The position numbers were made by a program, and so were the translations under genes. DNA of 56,593 bases from CAYLGT01 sp964383465. GTDB lineage: Bacteria > Patescibacteriota > Saccharimonadia > Saccharimonadales > Saccharimonadaceae. The notes beneath the pieces are model-generated. The model saw only the letters and a program-made list of their open reading frames with translations, did not search any database and had not been told where the DNA came from. Positions within the stretch are counted from its first letter, which is position 1. Each line of letters begins with the position of its first letter. The stretch spans positions 1 to 56,593 of the forward strand of contig CAYLGT010000005.1 in NCBI GenBank assembly GCA_964383465.1, given 5' to 3'. Below, piece by piece: positions 33,622-41,826 of the stretch.

Positions 33622-34017
33622 ATGAACGACAAGAAAAAGATCTTGCTAGTTGAAGATGACGCTGCGCTTGCCGGTGTTTACAAAACTCGTCTCCAGATGG
33701 AAGGCTTCGATGTTCGCCATGTCGACAACGGCGAGGATGCACTTTCAAACACCGTAGAATTTCGCCCAGACTTGATCGTTCTCGACGTCATGATGCCGAA
33801 AATTGATGGGTTTGACGTCCTCGACATCATCCGCAACACTCCAGAGACCACAAACATGCATGTCATCATGCTGACTGCGCTTTCACAGGCCAAAGACAAG
33901 CAACGAGCCGAAGAGCTTGGTGCAGATGACTATCTAGTGAAGTCTCAAGTAGTTATCACGGACGTTGTGGCTCGTATAAAGCACCACCTCGGCATGGACG
34001 AGGCGGTATCTGCCTAG
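33622..34017 (+). CDS. Single-domain response regulator
   Basis: A 131-aa receiver domain with no output domain. It has the acidic pair in LLVEDDAAL, the phospho-acceptor Asp in LIVLDVMMPKIDG near residue 53, Thr in VIMLTALSQ and Lys in DDYLVKSQ. Stand-alone receivers act on partner proteins or in phosphorelays. No kinase gene adjoins it; possible partners in the window are the kinases at 15204 and 41098. It overlaps the next small frame by one base. Confidence 0.92.
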   Translation: MNDKKKILLVEDDAALAGVYKTRLQMEGFDVRHVDNGEDALSNTVEFRPDLIVLDVMMPKIDGFDVLDIIRNTPETTNMHVIMLTALSQAKDKQRAEELGADDYLVKSQVVITDVVARIKHHLGMDEAVSA

Positions 34018-34220
34018 TGCCCGGCGATCCGAACCCTAACCTCAACTACCTGCATGTCCGTTTGAGTGGCAAGGAAAAAGACGTCGAACTCACGCCCGGT
34101 TACCTGAAGTGGCGCCAGGAAGCAATCGCTGCCGATACCGCAGTCGACGCAGTGTCAGTCGAACGACGACTTGGCGGCAAGGCAACAGAGCAGACTACAC
34201 CTGAAAACGAGCAACAGTAA
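34017..34220 (+). CDS. Possible small protein (67 aa)
   Basis: The GTG start shares its G with the stop of the response regulator (TAGTG). The product is hydrophilic, with LHVRLSGKEKDVELTPGYLK near the N terminus and an acidic Gln-rich tail. No family is recognised. The coupling to the receiver gene and the codon use support a real gene, but the frame is short and the start is GTG. Confidence 0.5.
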   Translation: MPGDPNPNLNYLHVRLSGKEKDVELTPGYLKWRQEAIAADTAVDAVSVERRLGGKATEQTTPENEQQ

Positions 34221-34221
34221 G

Positions 34222-34257
34222 ACATAAGCGTATTGACAAAAGTGCAATTATTTGCTA
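34222..34257 (+). repeat. 36-bp direct repeat, copy 1 (promoter of the 34301 gene)
   Basis: Identical to 34640-34675. It contains TTGACA (34233-34238), a 17-bp spacer and the first bases of the -10; TATGAT completes it at 34256-34261. Confidence 0.9.
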
Positions 34258-34261
34258 TGAT
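34233..34261 (+). promoter_or_regulatory. Promoter of the 34301 gene
   Basis: Consensus TTGACA, 17-bp spacer, TATGAT with a TGC extension. Confidence 0.75.
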
Positions 34262-34300
34262 GAAGTTATAGGTTCCACCAAACATAAAAAGGAAAACTCC

Positions 34301-34594
34301 ATGTCAGAAACAACATCACCAGCTCCAGAACGGCCAAAAGGCCTCATAGAAATGCCTGCCGACATCGCAGCGGCTGTTGAGCGTCGAAACGCAGAACAAG
34401 CGGCTGTCGATGCAGCACGCGCAGCTGAAATGGGCGCGCGCGCCGCTACTGTCGCTGCCGGGATCAACAACAGTCGTCCAGAAGGTATGCCTCCAACCCT
34501 TCCTACAGGCGAAACTCCTGTCTCAACAGAGCTGACGGCTTCAACTGTCCGAAGCGGACGCGGTGTCTCGGTTATCGTTCCACCACGAGGCTAG
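34301..34594 (+). CDS. Ala/Pro-rich small protein, unknown function
   Basis: A 97-aa protein. The first 20 residues are Pro/Ser-rich, residues about 22-55 form an Ala-rich helix (ADIAAAVERRNAEQAAVDAA) and the tail is Pro/Thr/Ser-rich, suggesting a largely extended protein with one helix. AAAGGA lies upstream of the ATG. It is flanked by a strong promoter and a perfect 12-bp terminator stem, so it is a complete transcription unit. No family is recognised. Confidence 0.6.
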   Translation: MSETTSPAPERPKGLIEMPADIAAAVERRNAEQAAVDAARAAEMGARAATVAAGINNSRPEGMPPTLPTGETPVSTELTASTVRSGRGVSVIVPPRG

Positions 34595-34609
34595 CACTAT
34601 ACATACTTC

Positions 34610-34640
34610 AGAAAGTGGCGCGTAAGCGCCATTTTCTTTA
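34610..34640 (+). terminator. Terminator of the 34301 gene
   Basis: A 12-bp stem (AGAAAGTGGCGC / GCGCCATTTTCT, one G-T pair) with a GTAA loop, ending in a T-rich arm. Confidence 0.75.
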
Positions 34641-34675
34641 CATAAGCGTATTGACAAAAGTGCAATTATTTGCTA
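34640..34675 (+). repeat. 36-bp direct repeat, copy 2 (promoter of the 34706 gene)
   Basis: Exact copy of 34222-34257. Confidence 0.9.
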
Positions 34676-34679
34676 CTAT
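34651..34679 (+). promoter_or_regulatory. Promoter of the 34706 gene
   Basis: TTGACA (34651-34656), 17-bp spacer, TACTAT with a TGC extension (34674-34679). Confidence 0.7.
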
Positions 34680-34705
34680 AAACTTAAGTAATTTAAAAAA
34701 CAAAT

Positions 34706-35896
34706 ATGCCCGAAACAAGCACCTTACAACCAGAATACGTCCATCTCGGCTCCGAGAAATCGATTCACGATATCGATCTCAGGAATCTTCCTCGAGTGTC
34801 CGATATGCTTGTTGAGCGAAAAGAAGAGGATGGCAGCCGGGTACTCGGTGAAGTTGTCGGTGTGATTACTCCTGATTATCTCGACTCTACAAAGGGAGAA
34901 GGGTCGGGTTCGCTTCTCGAGCATCACAATACCTTCTGTATCGTTCGCTATCCTACCTCGATGGAATATGGGCTGGCTGTTTATGATGGCGCCAATTTTG
35001 TCCCTAGCGAAGTTTTGAAGCCATTCGAAAAGGTTTACTTCGGCCGAGGTGAAGGCGTTAACAACGAGGCGCTGAAGGGCAAAACCGTCCTAGGTCTGAC
35101 AGCTCTTTCAGGTATGAAGGACCGGCGCTTTGGTGAAGGTGTTTCACGCGTCCAGGGTTCGCTTATGATAGATGAGAAGGGTCAACTCACGATCTCGGAC
35201 GGATATGAGTTTGCAGACCCGACCACAAGAAGGGTTGAGGATAAGCCAAGTGCCAACGGTACGCTTATCACTACTCTCGAGGGGCGTAAGAGTTCGCAGA
35301 AGGATATAGTTTTGGAGCGAGTACAGGCTGAACATACCCTGCGTGTCTTTGGTGCACCACAAAGTAGGGAGCGTGACAGCAACGGAAATAACCGTGATCG
35401 TTTACGTCGCATGACAGACGAGACCCGACAGCAGGCTATCGACACACTGAAGGCCATAGAGGGTGAGCAGCCAGGGCTTCTAGATGTCATCCGTGCCCAT
35501 GTAAAGGCCGATATGCCACATACTCGTCAAGCGGTTCGCGAACTTATACAGACCGACACTGCGCTGCGACTCGACATGGCAAAGTATTTCATGGATCGTG
35601 TCGATGAGCTGCGTGACATTTTGCCAGATGGCTTTACGCCAAATAGGGACAAGATGCCGAATCACCCTGGGTATCAAAAGATGACCAGCCGTGAATATGT
35701 AGCGCTCCTCGCTATCTCCATGTTGGATGGTACCTTTGACACGAAAGGCTCGTTGTCTGATCCAGCCGAATTTGCCGATGGAAAGCAGGTGACTACCATA
35801 AATAACGGACTTCATCGTTTAGCGGCAAATACTATCTTGGGTCTCACGAAAGCAAATTCGCCACAAAATCTGCGAATAGTTCGAACGTATAAGTAA
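34706..35896 (+). CDS. Unknown 396-aa soluble protein, possibly FHA-like
   Basis: No confident family. Around residues 105-190 the order VYFGRGEG, VSRVQGSLMIDEKGQLTISDG and SANGTLITTL recalls a forkhead-associated domain (GR, SR, and a D followed by NGT), but spacing and key residues are only partly right. The C-terminal half is helical and basic. The sequence is hydrophilic throughout with no signal peptide. No Shine-Dalgarno is evident before the ATG; the leader is about 20 nt and AT-rich. It shares a duplicated promoter with the 34301 gene, so the two are probably co-regulated. Confidence 0.6.
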   Translation: MPETSTLQPEYVHLGSEKSIHDIDLRNLPRVSDMLVERKEEDGSRVLGEVVGVITPDYLDSTKGEGSGSLLEHHNTFCIVRYPTSMEYGLAVYDGANFVPSEVLKPFEKVYFGRGEGVNNEALKGKTVLGLTALSGMKDRRFGEGVSRVQGSLMIDEKGQLTISDGYEFADPTTRRVEDKPSANGTLITTLEGRKSSQKDIVLERVQAEHTLRVFGAPQSRERDSNGNNRDRLRRMTDETRQQAIDTLKAIEGEQPGLLDVIRAHVKADMPHTRQAVRELIQTDTALRLDMAKYFMDRVDELRDILPDGFTPNRDKMPNHPGYQKMTSREYVALLAISMLDGTFDTKGSLSDPAEFADGKQVTTINNGLHRLAANTILGLTKANSPQNLRIVRTYK

Positions 35897-35922
35897 AAAA
35901 TAGCCCCTCGGGGCTATTTTTT
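35895..35922. terminator. Bidirectional terminator
   Basis: AAAAAATAGCCCC pairs with GGGGCTATTTTTT around a tiny loop. It has an A-run on one side and a T-run on the other, and lies between the convergent 34706 gene and rpmA, serving both. Confidence 0.92.
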
Positions 35923-35935
35923 AGTTTCAAGCGAT

Positions 35936-36208
35936 TTACTCGACGACGACTTGGGTACGTCGGGTAGTTTTGCCGGTGAATCGGCGGGTTTTGACTTGCT
36001 TGAAGCCTACGACACCGTCTTTAGCGGCGTGGATGGTGAAGTTTCGGCTCATGTAGGTACCAGGGCCGGCTTGCTTGGTCTCGCCAACTTGGCGGACGAT
36101 AACTTCGCCGTTAGACACTTTCTGGCCACCGAAACGCTTCACGCCCAGTCGCTGTCCGGGACTGTCGTGGACGTTCTTGCTTGAACCACCTGCTTTAACT
36201 TTTGACAT
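35936..36208 (-). CDS. rpmA: 50S ribosomal protein L27
   Basis: L27 lies near the peptidyl transferase centre. The 90-aa protein has the signature KAGGSSKNVHDSPGQRLGVKRFGGQKV at the N terminus and VIVRQ ... GPGTYMSRNFTIHAAKDG. It starts directly with MSKVKAGG, so there is no cleavable N-terminal extension of the Firmicutes type. TAAGGAG precedes the ATG and overlaps the stop of the upstream methyltransferase-like gene (2-bp gap). L21 is not beside it, unlike in most bacteria. Confidence 0.96.
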   Translation of the reverse strand: MSKVKAGGSSKNVHDSPGQRLGVKRFGGQKVSNGEVIVRQVGETKQAGPGTYMSRNFTIHAAKDGVVGFKQVKTRRFTGKTTRRTQVVVE

Positions 36209-36210
36209 AA

Positions 36211-37509
36211 TTACTCCTTAGTCAGTACTACTAATTCGCGGCCCACTACTTGATCGTCTCTATGATAGATGAGATCCGTCGCGTTAGCGTGCACAAAATC
36301 TATACGATTGTACCCCAGTTTCTCGAGGTCGTCAAGTGTTGTCAGGTGGAAAATTTTGTCGCCGATGAACCAGGACGGCATGGCGATGCAGAGGCGAGTA
36401 CCTGGCTGTAGCTGGCTGGAGATGTTTTCGAGAAAACCATGCATGACTTTGTCGCAGTCGGCTATGATCTGCTGGAGTTTCTCTGTGCTAGGGTTCTGTC
36501 CGCCGAGTGGTTGGCCAAGGTAGCCTTCACATGCCACACAATCAACAGGTTGTCGCCAGATGTGATCGCGTGCGTCTGCGGCCTCGTACAGAGCGGTGTC
36601 GGGGTGTGTGTCGTACTTTTCCTGTAGCCAGCCCATGTTGTCACGAGTGAAGCGTACCATCTTTTCGCTCAGATCCGTGCCATACACGTTGTAGCCCATG
36701 AGGGCGGCTTCCATCAGGATTACTCCCGTCCCACAAAAGGGATCAAGGACTACAGGAGTTGCCCCTGCGGCTTTACCAATCTCGTCAGACCCGCTCGGCG
36801 CCAACTGATTTAGCTCACGCTCTTGCCTCGCTCCTGCCGGAAAGGCAGAGTCTGACTCGTTTGGCAAAACCGCTTGGCCAAGCGTCTGCTCGCCATCTAG
36901 CCTCGGGCCAGCTGCCAGGTTGATGATGGTCTGAGCAAGTTTCGGAGGCAGCATACCAACGAAGGCATCTCGTTTTGGTCGTGAGCGGTCGCGGAGGGTG
37001 TAGGCGTCGATGTCCTGGACGTCGGTGAGACGGGCGACGACGGTTCTTTTGCCGTCAGTGGCGACGACCAGTTCGTAGCCCTGGCGTCCAGCGAGTTTGT
37101 TGTGAAAGCTTTGGGCACTGGAAAGGGCTGGTTCAGTGTTTGGGCTGACGCGTACTGAGTGGCCGGCGTTGCGCAGTGCTTTTTTGAGGGTGAGGGCGGC
37201 CGCGTTTACTTTGCCGGTAGAGATGCTCGCACCATAGACACTGATGCCGATCTGAAGCTTGCCGGTTGTTTTTTCCAGGCGCTGTGGCACGTTTTTGTTT
37301 GCCCAGGCAAAGGCTCGCTGAACGTTGCTACCAGGGAAGTCAGTTGCTACCCTGGCCATTTTTACCGTGCTTCCGAGACGCGAGAAGTCGACGTCAGCAT
37401 CGACCAGCGCGCAGGTGTCGCCAAAGGGAGTGACTACATGTGCGCCGTACAAAGCTTCGAGTTCGGCGAGCCCGATAGCCGGCTGCCGGCCGAGGATGCA
37501 AATTATCAT
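36211..37509 (-). CDS. RNA-methyltransferase-like protein (Trm11/TrmN family) with altered motif IV
   Basis: A 432-aa protein. The N-terminal part (about residues 1-170) resembles a THUMP/ferredoxin-like RNA-binding region. The SAM-binding core has VVLDPFCGTGVILMEAALMG (motif I) near residue 250 and NVYGTDLSEKMV. Where RNA or DNA N-methyltransferases carry the catalytic (D/N)PPY, this protein reads DCVACEGYLGQPLGG, so the usual catalytic residues are missing. It may methylate by a different arrangement or only bind RNA. The ATG is 7 nt from a minus-strand TATACT. Cotranscribed with rpmA. Confidence 0.8.
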   Translation of the reverse strand: MIICILGRQPAIGLAELEALYGAHVVTPFGDTCALVDADVDFSRLGSTVKMARVATDFPGSNVQRAFAWANKNVPQRLEKTTGKLQIGISVYGASISTGKVNAAALTLKKALRNAGHSVRVSPNTEPALSSAQSFHNKLAGRQGYELVVATDGKRTVVARLTDVQDIDAYTLRDRSRPKRDAFVGMLPPKLAQTIINLAAGPRLDGEQTLGQAVLPNESDSAFPAGARQERELNQLAPSGSDEIGKAAGATPVVLDPFCGTGVILMEAALMGYNVYGTDLSEKMVRFTRDNMGWLQEKYDTHPDTALYEAADARDHIWRQPVDCVACEGYLGQPLGGQNPSTEKLQQIIADCDKVMHGFLENISSQLQPGTRLCIAMPSWFIGDKIFHLTTLDDLEKLGYNRIDFVHANATDLIYHRDDQVVGRELVVLTKE

Positions 37510-37516
37510 ACTTCAC

Positions 37517-37522
37517 AGTATA
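37517..37522 (-). promoter_or_regulatory. -10 element of the methyltransferase-rpmA operon
   Basis: Minus-strand TATACT ends 7 nt before the ATG at 37509: leaderless. Confidence 0.6.
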
Positions 37523-37538
37523 GGGTGTGAGGCTAGGG

Positions 37539-37544
37539 TATACT
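37539..37544 (+). promoter_or_regulatory. -10 element of the 37551 gene
   Basis: TATACT ends 6 nt before the ATG at 37551. It is divergent from the preceding element, 16 bp apart. Confidence 0.6.
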
Positions 37545-37550
37545 AGAGGT

Positions 37551-38579
37551 ATGACGTTTCGGAGGGTACTAAACGTATTGACTCTTGTGCTCGTTGTCGG
37601 GCTGCTGATTGCGCTGCGACATGAGCTGGTTCAGGCATGGAATTTGCTCAGCAAGGTCAACATCTGGATCCTACTTCTCATCGTTCCGCTGCAGTTTTTG
37701 AGCTACTACGCGAACGGCGCGGCCATTTTTTCTTATCTGAAAAAACGAGGTCATATGCAGAAGGTCAAAAACTGGGACATGGCCCGTATGGCGCTAGAGC
37801 TCAACTTTGTGAACCACATACTACCGACCGCAGGAGTGTCGGGAGTGTCGTATATGACCTGGAGGCTGAACAAGCTGGGTGTCAGTTCTGGACGCGCTAC
37901 ACTCGCGCAGGTGGTGCGACTGGCTGCTTCCTTTGGATCATTTGTTGTCCTACTGGTGCTCGCGGTATTTATCGTTACCATCGACAGCGGAGTCAACCGC
38001 GTTGCAATTCTGGCGACGAGTGGTCTGACGAGCGCTCTGATCATTGGCGGCATGATCGTCTGGTACATCATCGACAGCGAAGTACGGCTGAGCAAGTTTT
38101 CCGAGCAGGTGAGCCGAGCAGTCAACTGGTTTGGTCGCGTGGTTATGCGCTCCAAGCGAAAATTGCTGAGCCCAGCACGTATAAAAAAGTTTCTCGACGA
38201 ACTACAGGACGACTACCGTGCGCTAAAAGCCGACCCGCGCCTACTCATTCGACCGTTTCTGTGGGGTGTGGTGTTTAACTTGACCGAAGTGAGCCTGTTT
38301 TTCTTCACGTTTTTGTCACTCGGCAGCTTCGTCAACCCGGCGACGATCTTGCTTGCTATAGGGGTTGCGGCAGTGGTGGGAGCAGTTATGGTGACGCCTG
38401 GCGGTACCGGTGGCTATGAAGCGTTCATGGTGCTCATCCTGACCACGTCAGGTGTGCCAGGTGCGACCGCACTTGCAGGAGTTTTGCTCGCGAGGGTCAT
38501 CCTAGTACTGCTGACCATCGGCTCTGGATACATTTTTTATCATCTGGCACTCAGGACTTATGGAAAACACCCCGCTTAG
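37551..38579 (+). CDS. LPG-synthase-TM/UPF0104 family integral membrane protein
   Basis: A 342-aa protein with about eight membrane helices, related to the flippase domain of lysyl-phosphatidylglycerol synthase (MprF) and to YbhN-like proteins. Family features are NFVNHILPTAGVSGVSY near residue 90 and VTPGGTGGYEAFMVL near 287. No aminoacyl-transferase domain follows, so any role would be lipid or glycolipid translocation rather than synthesis. The frame is open to 37527, but the ATG at 37551 lies 6 nt from TATACT. It overlaps xseA by 20 bp. Confidence 0.83.
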   Translation: MTFRRVLNVLTLVLVVGLLIALRHELVQAWNLLSKVNIWILLLIVPLQFLSYYANGAAIFSYLKKRGHMQKVKNWDMARMALELNFVNHILPTAGVSGVSYMTWRLNKLGVSSGRATLAQVVRLAASFGSFVVLLVLAVFIVTIDSGVNRVAILATSGLTSALIIGGMIVWYIIDSEVRLSKFSEQVSRAVNWFGRVVMRSKRKLLSPARIKKFLDELQDDYRALKADPRLLIRPFLWGVVFNLTEVSLFFFTFLSLGSFVNPATILLAIGVAAVVGAVMVTPGGTGGYEAFMVLILTTSGVPGATALAGVLLARVILVLLTIGSGYIFYHLALRTYGKHPA

Positions 38580-39693
38580 CGTTAGTGATGCCATAGCGGT
38601 TATCAACCAGACGCTGGAGTACGCCTATCCGGTCATTGTGGTTGAAGGTGAAGTCATGAGCTTCAAAGTCAACCAGGGCAAGTATGTGTTTTTTGACCTC
38701 AAGGACGAGTCGGGTACACTCGGCTGTTTTATGTCGCTGTTTCAACTGCGCACGCAGCTCGAGGACGGTATGCGCGTACGAGTGGTGGCGCAACCAAAGC
38801 TAACGACGTGGGGCAAGTTCAGTCTGACGGTTCGAGATGTTCAGCCAGTAGGCGAAGGAAGTCTGAAGAGAGCCTTTGAGCTACTGAGGGCCAAGCTCGA
38901 AAAAGAGGGGTTGTTCGCCCAGGAACGTAAACGCTCACTGCCCGCCATACCTGCACGCATCGGTGTCATCAGCTCGACACAAGCCGCTGGGTATGTAGAT
39001 TTCGTCGAGATTATCTCTCAGCGTTGGGGTGGAGTTGAACTCGTGGTCGCCCACACACTCGTACAGGGCTTCGAGGCGCCACGGCAGATTGTACGAGCAC
39101 TCGAACATTTCAACCAAATGGCCGAGCCCGTCGATGTCATCGCGATCATCCGTGGGGGTGGCAGCGCTGACGACCTGGCCGCTTTCAACGATGAACCTCT
39201 GGTTCGGGCAATTGCGGCGAGTCGTATACCGACCATCGTTGGGGTCGGGCATGAAGTCGACACCAGTCTCGCTGACATGGTGGCCGACGTGCGCGCCGCT
39301 ACACCGAGTAACGCTGCTCAGCTGCTTGTTCCTGACAAAGCTGACATCGTGCGTCATGTGCAGCGCGACCAGGTTCGTATGATTCAGGCTATCGAGTCTG
39401 CTGCTGACAGGGCGCAGCGTACAGTCGATGCCAGTCGCGAGACTATGACGCGACAGCTCGATGAACTGTATGCGCATCTGACGAGAACGTTTGAACAGCT
39501 TCATGCGGTGCTGCGTCAGCTCAACCCACGCACAGCGTTGCAGCGTGGCTACGCACTGGTGTTTGACGCTGCGGGCGGGGTGCTGGACTCTTCCGTTAAG
39601 GCAGGCGATGACATCCGTATCGAGACGAAACACGTTATCATAAAAGCAGGAGTAACCCATGTCGAAAAAAGACCTACAGACAAAACTAGCTGA
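38560..39693 (+). CDS. xseA: Exodeoxyribonuclease VII large subunit
   Basis: The catalytic subunit of a single-strand DNA exonuclease. The 377-aa protein has the N-terminal OB fold (about residues 20-100, VIVVEGEVMSFKVNQGKYVFFDLKD), then the nuclease domain with IPARIGVISSTQAAGYVDF, IIRGGGSADDLAAFNDE and GVGHEVDTSLADMVADVRAATPSNAAQL, and a helical tail ending NPRTALQRGYALVFD. It is slightly shorter than the E. coli protein (456 aa), chiefly in the coiled region. xseB follows with a 35-bp overlap. Confidence 0.95.
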   Translation: MENTPLSVSDAIAVINQTLEYAYPVIVVEGEVMSFKVNQGKYVFFDLKDESGTLGCFMSLFQLRTQLEDGMRVRVVAQPKLTTWGKFSLTVRDVQPVGEGSLKRAFELLRAKLEKEGLFAQERKRSLPAIPARIGVISSTQAAGYVDFVEIISQRWGGVELVVAHTLVQGFEAPRQIVRALEHFNQMAEPVDVIAIIRGGGSADDLAAFNDEPLVRAIAASRIPTIVGVGHEVDTSLADMVADVRAATPSNAAQLLVPDKADIVRHVQRDQVRMIQAIESAADRAQRTVDASRETMTRQLDELYAHLTRTFEQLHAVLRQLNPRTALQRGYALVFDAAGGVLDSSVKAGDDIRIETKHVIIKAGVTHVEKRPTDKTS

Positions 39694-39859
39694 ACTCGAA
39701 ACCATCGTTGCGAAGTTTGACGATGCCGATCTGGACATTGCCGTCGCCATGGAGCAGTTCGAAGCTGGCAACAAACTGGCCGACGAAATTCAGGGTGAGC
39801 TGGCAGAGCTAAAAACCAAAATTACCGTTCTCAAAGAGCGGTTCGACGTCGCCTCGTGA
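39659..39859 (+). CDS. xseB: Exodeoxyribonuclease VII small subunit
   Basis: A 66-aa helical hairpin that binds the large subunit in several copies. LAELETIVAKFDDADLDIAVAMEQFEAG is the family block. AGGAG lies 8-12 nt before the ATG, within xseA. The stop overlaps the start of the next gene (GTGA). Confidence 0.93.
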   Translation: MSKKDLQTKLAELETIVAKFDDADLDIAVAMEQFEAGNKLADEIQGELAELKTKITVLKERFDVAS

Positions 39860-40362
39860 TCATTTTGTATATTTTGGGGTTAGTATTTTTTGTGACCTTT
39901 ATGCTCATTGTGTTTCGTGGGGCGCCCTACGTGCCAACGAAGCGCGCAGATGTCACAAAACTGTTTGACGAGCTCTCGCTTGGTGACAAAGATGTGATTG
40001 TCGACCTGGGTTCTGGCGACGGCCGACTGCTGTTGGAAGCTGCAAAACGAGGAATCTCGTCAGTTGGCTATGAACTCAACCCCTTTTTGGTCTTGGTGTC
40101 GTGGATGAGGCTACGAAAGTATGAGGGAAGGGCACGGGTGGCAATGCGAGACTTTTGGCTCACATATTTGCCAAAACGTACAAAAGTTGTGTTCGTTTTT
40201 TTGGGCACGCCATTTATGAAAAAGCTCGACAACTACCTGTTGCGACAAATGCAGCATAGGGATGACGAGCTGCTTCTCGTGAGTTACGGTGTTCCAGTGC
40301 CGGGGCGCGAGCCGGTTCGCGAAACAGGGGCATTTCTGGTCTACGCTTACAAAAAACCATAA
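39856..40362 (+). CDS. Membrane-anchored class I SAM methyltransferase
   Basis: A 168-aa protein with one N-terminal membrane helix (about residues 2-20) and a small methyltransferase fold: motif I is VIVDLGSGDGRLLLEAAKRG near residue 48 and the acidic end of strand 2 is VGYELNPFLV. In place of a (D/N)PPY motif there is VVFVFLGTPFM. The substrate is unknown; small membrane methyltransferases of this shape are common in CPR genomes as far as I recall. The start is GTG, overlapping xseB. Confidence 0.75.
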   Translation: MIILYILGLVFFVTFMLIVFRGAPYVPTKRADVTKLFDELSLGDKDVIVDLGSGDGRLLLEAAKRGISSVGYELNPFLVLVSWMRLRKYEGRARVAMRDFWLTYLPKRTKVVFVFLGTPFMKKLDNYLLRQMQHRDDELLLVSYGVPVPGREPVRETGAFLVYAYKKP

Positions 40363-40389
40363 CCCTTTACAAGAGAGGTGACGGGGCAC

Positions 40390-40395
40390 TATAGT
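40390..40395 (+). promoter_or_regulatory. -10 element of the 40402 gene
   Basis: TATAGT ends 6 nt before the ATG at 40402; a possible TTTACA lies 18 bp upstream. Confidence 0.5.
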
Positions 40396-40401
40396 AGGGG
40401 T

Positions 40402-41052
40402 ATGAATTTTACTGAGCGGCAAAGGGGCGCAGTTAACCCGTTGTTGTTTGCGAGTATCTTGCTCGCTTTTTTGGCGGTTGTGCTAGCTGGTTTTGGAGTC
40501 TGGGCGTTTAGTGGGTATACAGACTACAAAAACAACGTCGATGTAAAAATTGAAAAAGCTGTCGCCGACAGCCAGGCTGCGACAAAGGTTGAGCTCGAAA
40601 AGCAGTTTGTCGAGCGAGAAAAACAGCCATATCGTCAGTTTACTGGTCCGGACGACCTCGGACATGTCACGTTCGACTATCCTAAAACATGGAGTGGGTA
40701 TGTCGGCAAAGCATCGACAAGTTCATACGAGGCGTATTTCTATCCGCTCATAGTTCCAACTGTTGCGACATCGCAGCCATATGCCGTACGAGTAACCATA
40801 GACGACCAGGAGTATACAAAATCACTCCAAAGCTATGAGGCTGCTGTGAAAAAGGGCACGCTCAAATCGACACCTCTCACCGTAAATGGCGCTACAGGTA
40901 TCCGACTCGACGGTGTGTTTACAAAAGAGCGCACGGGTTCTGCGGTGGTCTTCAAAGTACGTGACAAAACTCTCACTATAGCCTCTGACGCTACTGAGTT
41001 TAAAAACGACTTCGACAACGTGGTCATAAAGTCCCTCGACTTTAACCCATAG
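40402..41052 (+). CDS. Membrane-anchored extracytoplasmic protein, unknown function
   Basis: A 216-aa protein: basic N terminus, one membrane helix at about residues 13-37, a short helical stalk rich in Lys and Glu, then a beta-rich domain (about 75-216) with YPKTWSGYVGKAS, VRVTIDDQEYTKS and a TLTIASDATEFKNDFDNVV tail. This looks like the small PsbP-like fold often found after an anchor, but that is only an impression. The open frame begins at 40378; the ATG at 40402 lies 6 nt from TATAGT and is chosen. Confidence 0.65.
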   Translation: MNFTERQRGAVNPLLFASILLAFLAVVLAGFGVWAFSGYTDYKNNVDVKIEKAVADSQAATKVELEKQFVEREKQPYRQFTGPDDLGHVTFDYPKTWSGYVGKASTSSYEAYFYPLIVPTVATSQPYAVRVTIDDQEYTKSLQSYEAAVKKGTLKSTPLTVNGATGIRLDGVFTKERTGSAVVFKVRDKTLTIASDATEFKNDFDNVVIKSLDFNP

Positions 41053-41078
41053 CGACCTCATAAAAAGTGCGCTTCACA

Positions 41079-41087
41079 TGCTACACT
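41079..41087 (+). promoter_or_regulatory. Extended -10 of the kinase/regulator/recO operon
   Basis: TGCTACACT ends 10 nt before the ATG at 41098. Confidence 0.5.
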
Positions 41088-41097
41088 ATAAGTAGCT

Positions 41098-41826
41098 ATG
41101 CGAGGCGAACATGGAAGCGAGGGAGCAAACTGGGGTAGTTTGGCTGTGCCCTCGGTCCTCGCCGCCGCGCATGAACTCAAAAGCCCGCTCGCACTCGTTC
41201 GACAACTGTCATTTCAACTTGAGGCGGCCGGAGCCCTCACTCCTGAGCAGAAAATCGTCCAGGAGCGGCTCCGTTTAACGAGTGAGCGTGCGCTGCGACT
41301 CGTCGAAAACATTACCCGAACAGCTCGGCTGGACGACGCACTGTTTGCGCTTGAGCCGCTCGAAGCTGCGTCGGTCTGGACCGAGGTCGCCAGAGAAGTC
41401 ACGCCACTTGCTCGCGGCATGGGCCAGGGTGTTCGTATAAAGACTCCGAAACGACCGCTGTTGGTTGTGGCGCATGCAGAACTTTTGCCCGCGGTTCTCA
41501 TGGGGCTGTGTGATAACGCGCTGGCTCATAACCCGAGCGGTAGTGACCTGTCGTTGAGTGTCAAACGACGTGGTCGAGATGTGGTTTTTTCGGTACGTGA
41601 CAACGGGCCACTCATCGATCGCAAGCAATTTTTGACGCTTGAGCAGCGACTCGGTGTCGCACCACAGCCGCTCAGTGCTCGCCCTGGCAGTAGTGGGCTA
41701 GGACTGTGGATTGCCGGTGTGTTTGCGCGGGCTATGTCGTCTGAACTCCTCGTTACTCGACACCGAAACGGTGGCATGACCTTTTCACTCGCCGTGCCAG
41801 TATCTCATCAACTATCATTACTATGA
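41098..41826 (+). CDS. Soluble sensor histidine kinase
   Basis: A 242-aa kinase core with no sensor domain or membrane helix. The H box is AAAHELKSPLALVRQL near residue 25, the N box LMGLCDNALAHNPSG near 145, G1 VRDNGPLIDR and G2 GSSGLGLWIAGVFARA. It overlaps the response regulator by 4 bp (ATGA). With no input domain of its own, it may be controlled by a partner or sense an internal state. This pair and recO form one transcription unit. Confidence 0.88.
   Translation: MRGEHGSEGANWGSLAVPSVLAAAHELKSPLALVRQLSFQLEAAGALTPEQKIVQERLRLTSERALRLVENITRTARLDDALFALEPLEAASVWTEVAREVTPLARGMGQGVRIKTPKRPLLVVAHAELLPAVLMGLCDNALAHNPSGSDLSLSVKRRGRDVVFSVRDNGPLIDRKQFLTLEQRLGVAPQPLSARPGSSGLGLWIAGVFARAMSSELLVTRHRNGGMTFSLAVPVSHQLSLL

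Noticed and set aside
38935..39774. 279-aa minus-strand frame opposite xseA and xseB
   Set aside because: xseA and xseB are unambiguous; the opposite frame has low-complexity, Cys-rich sequence typical of shadows.
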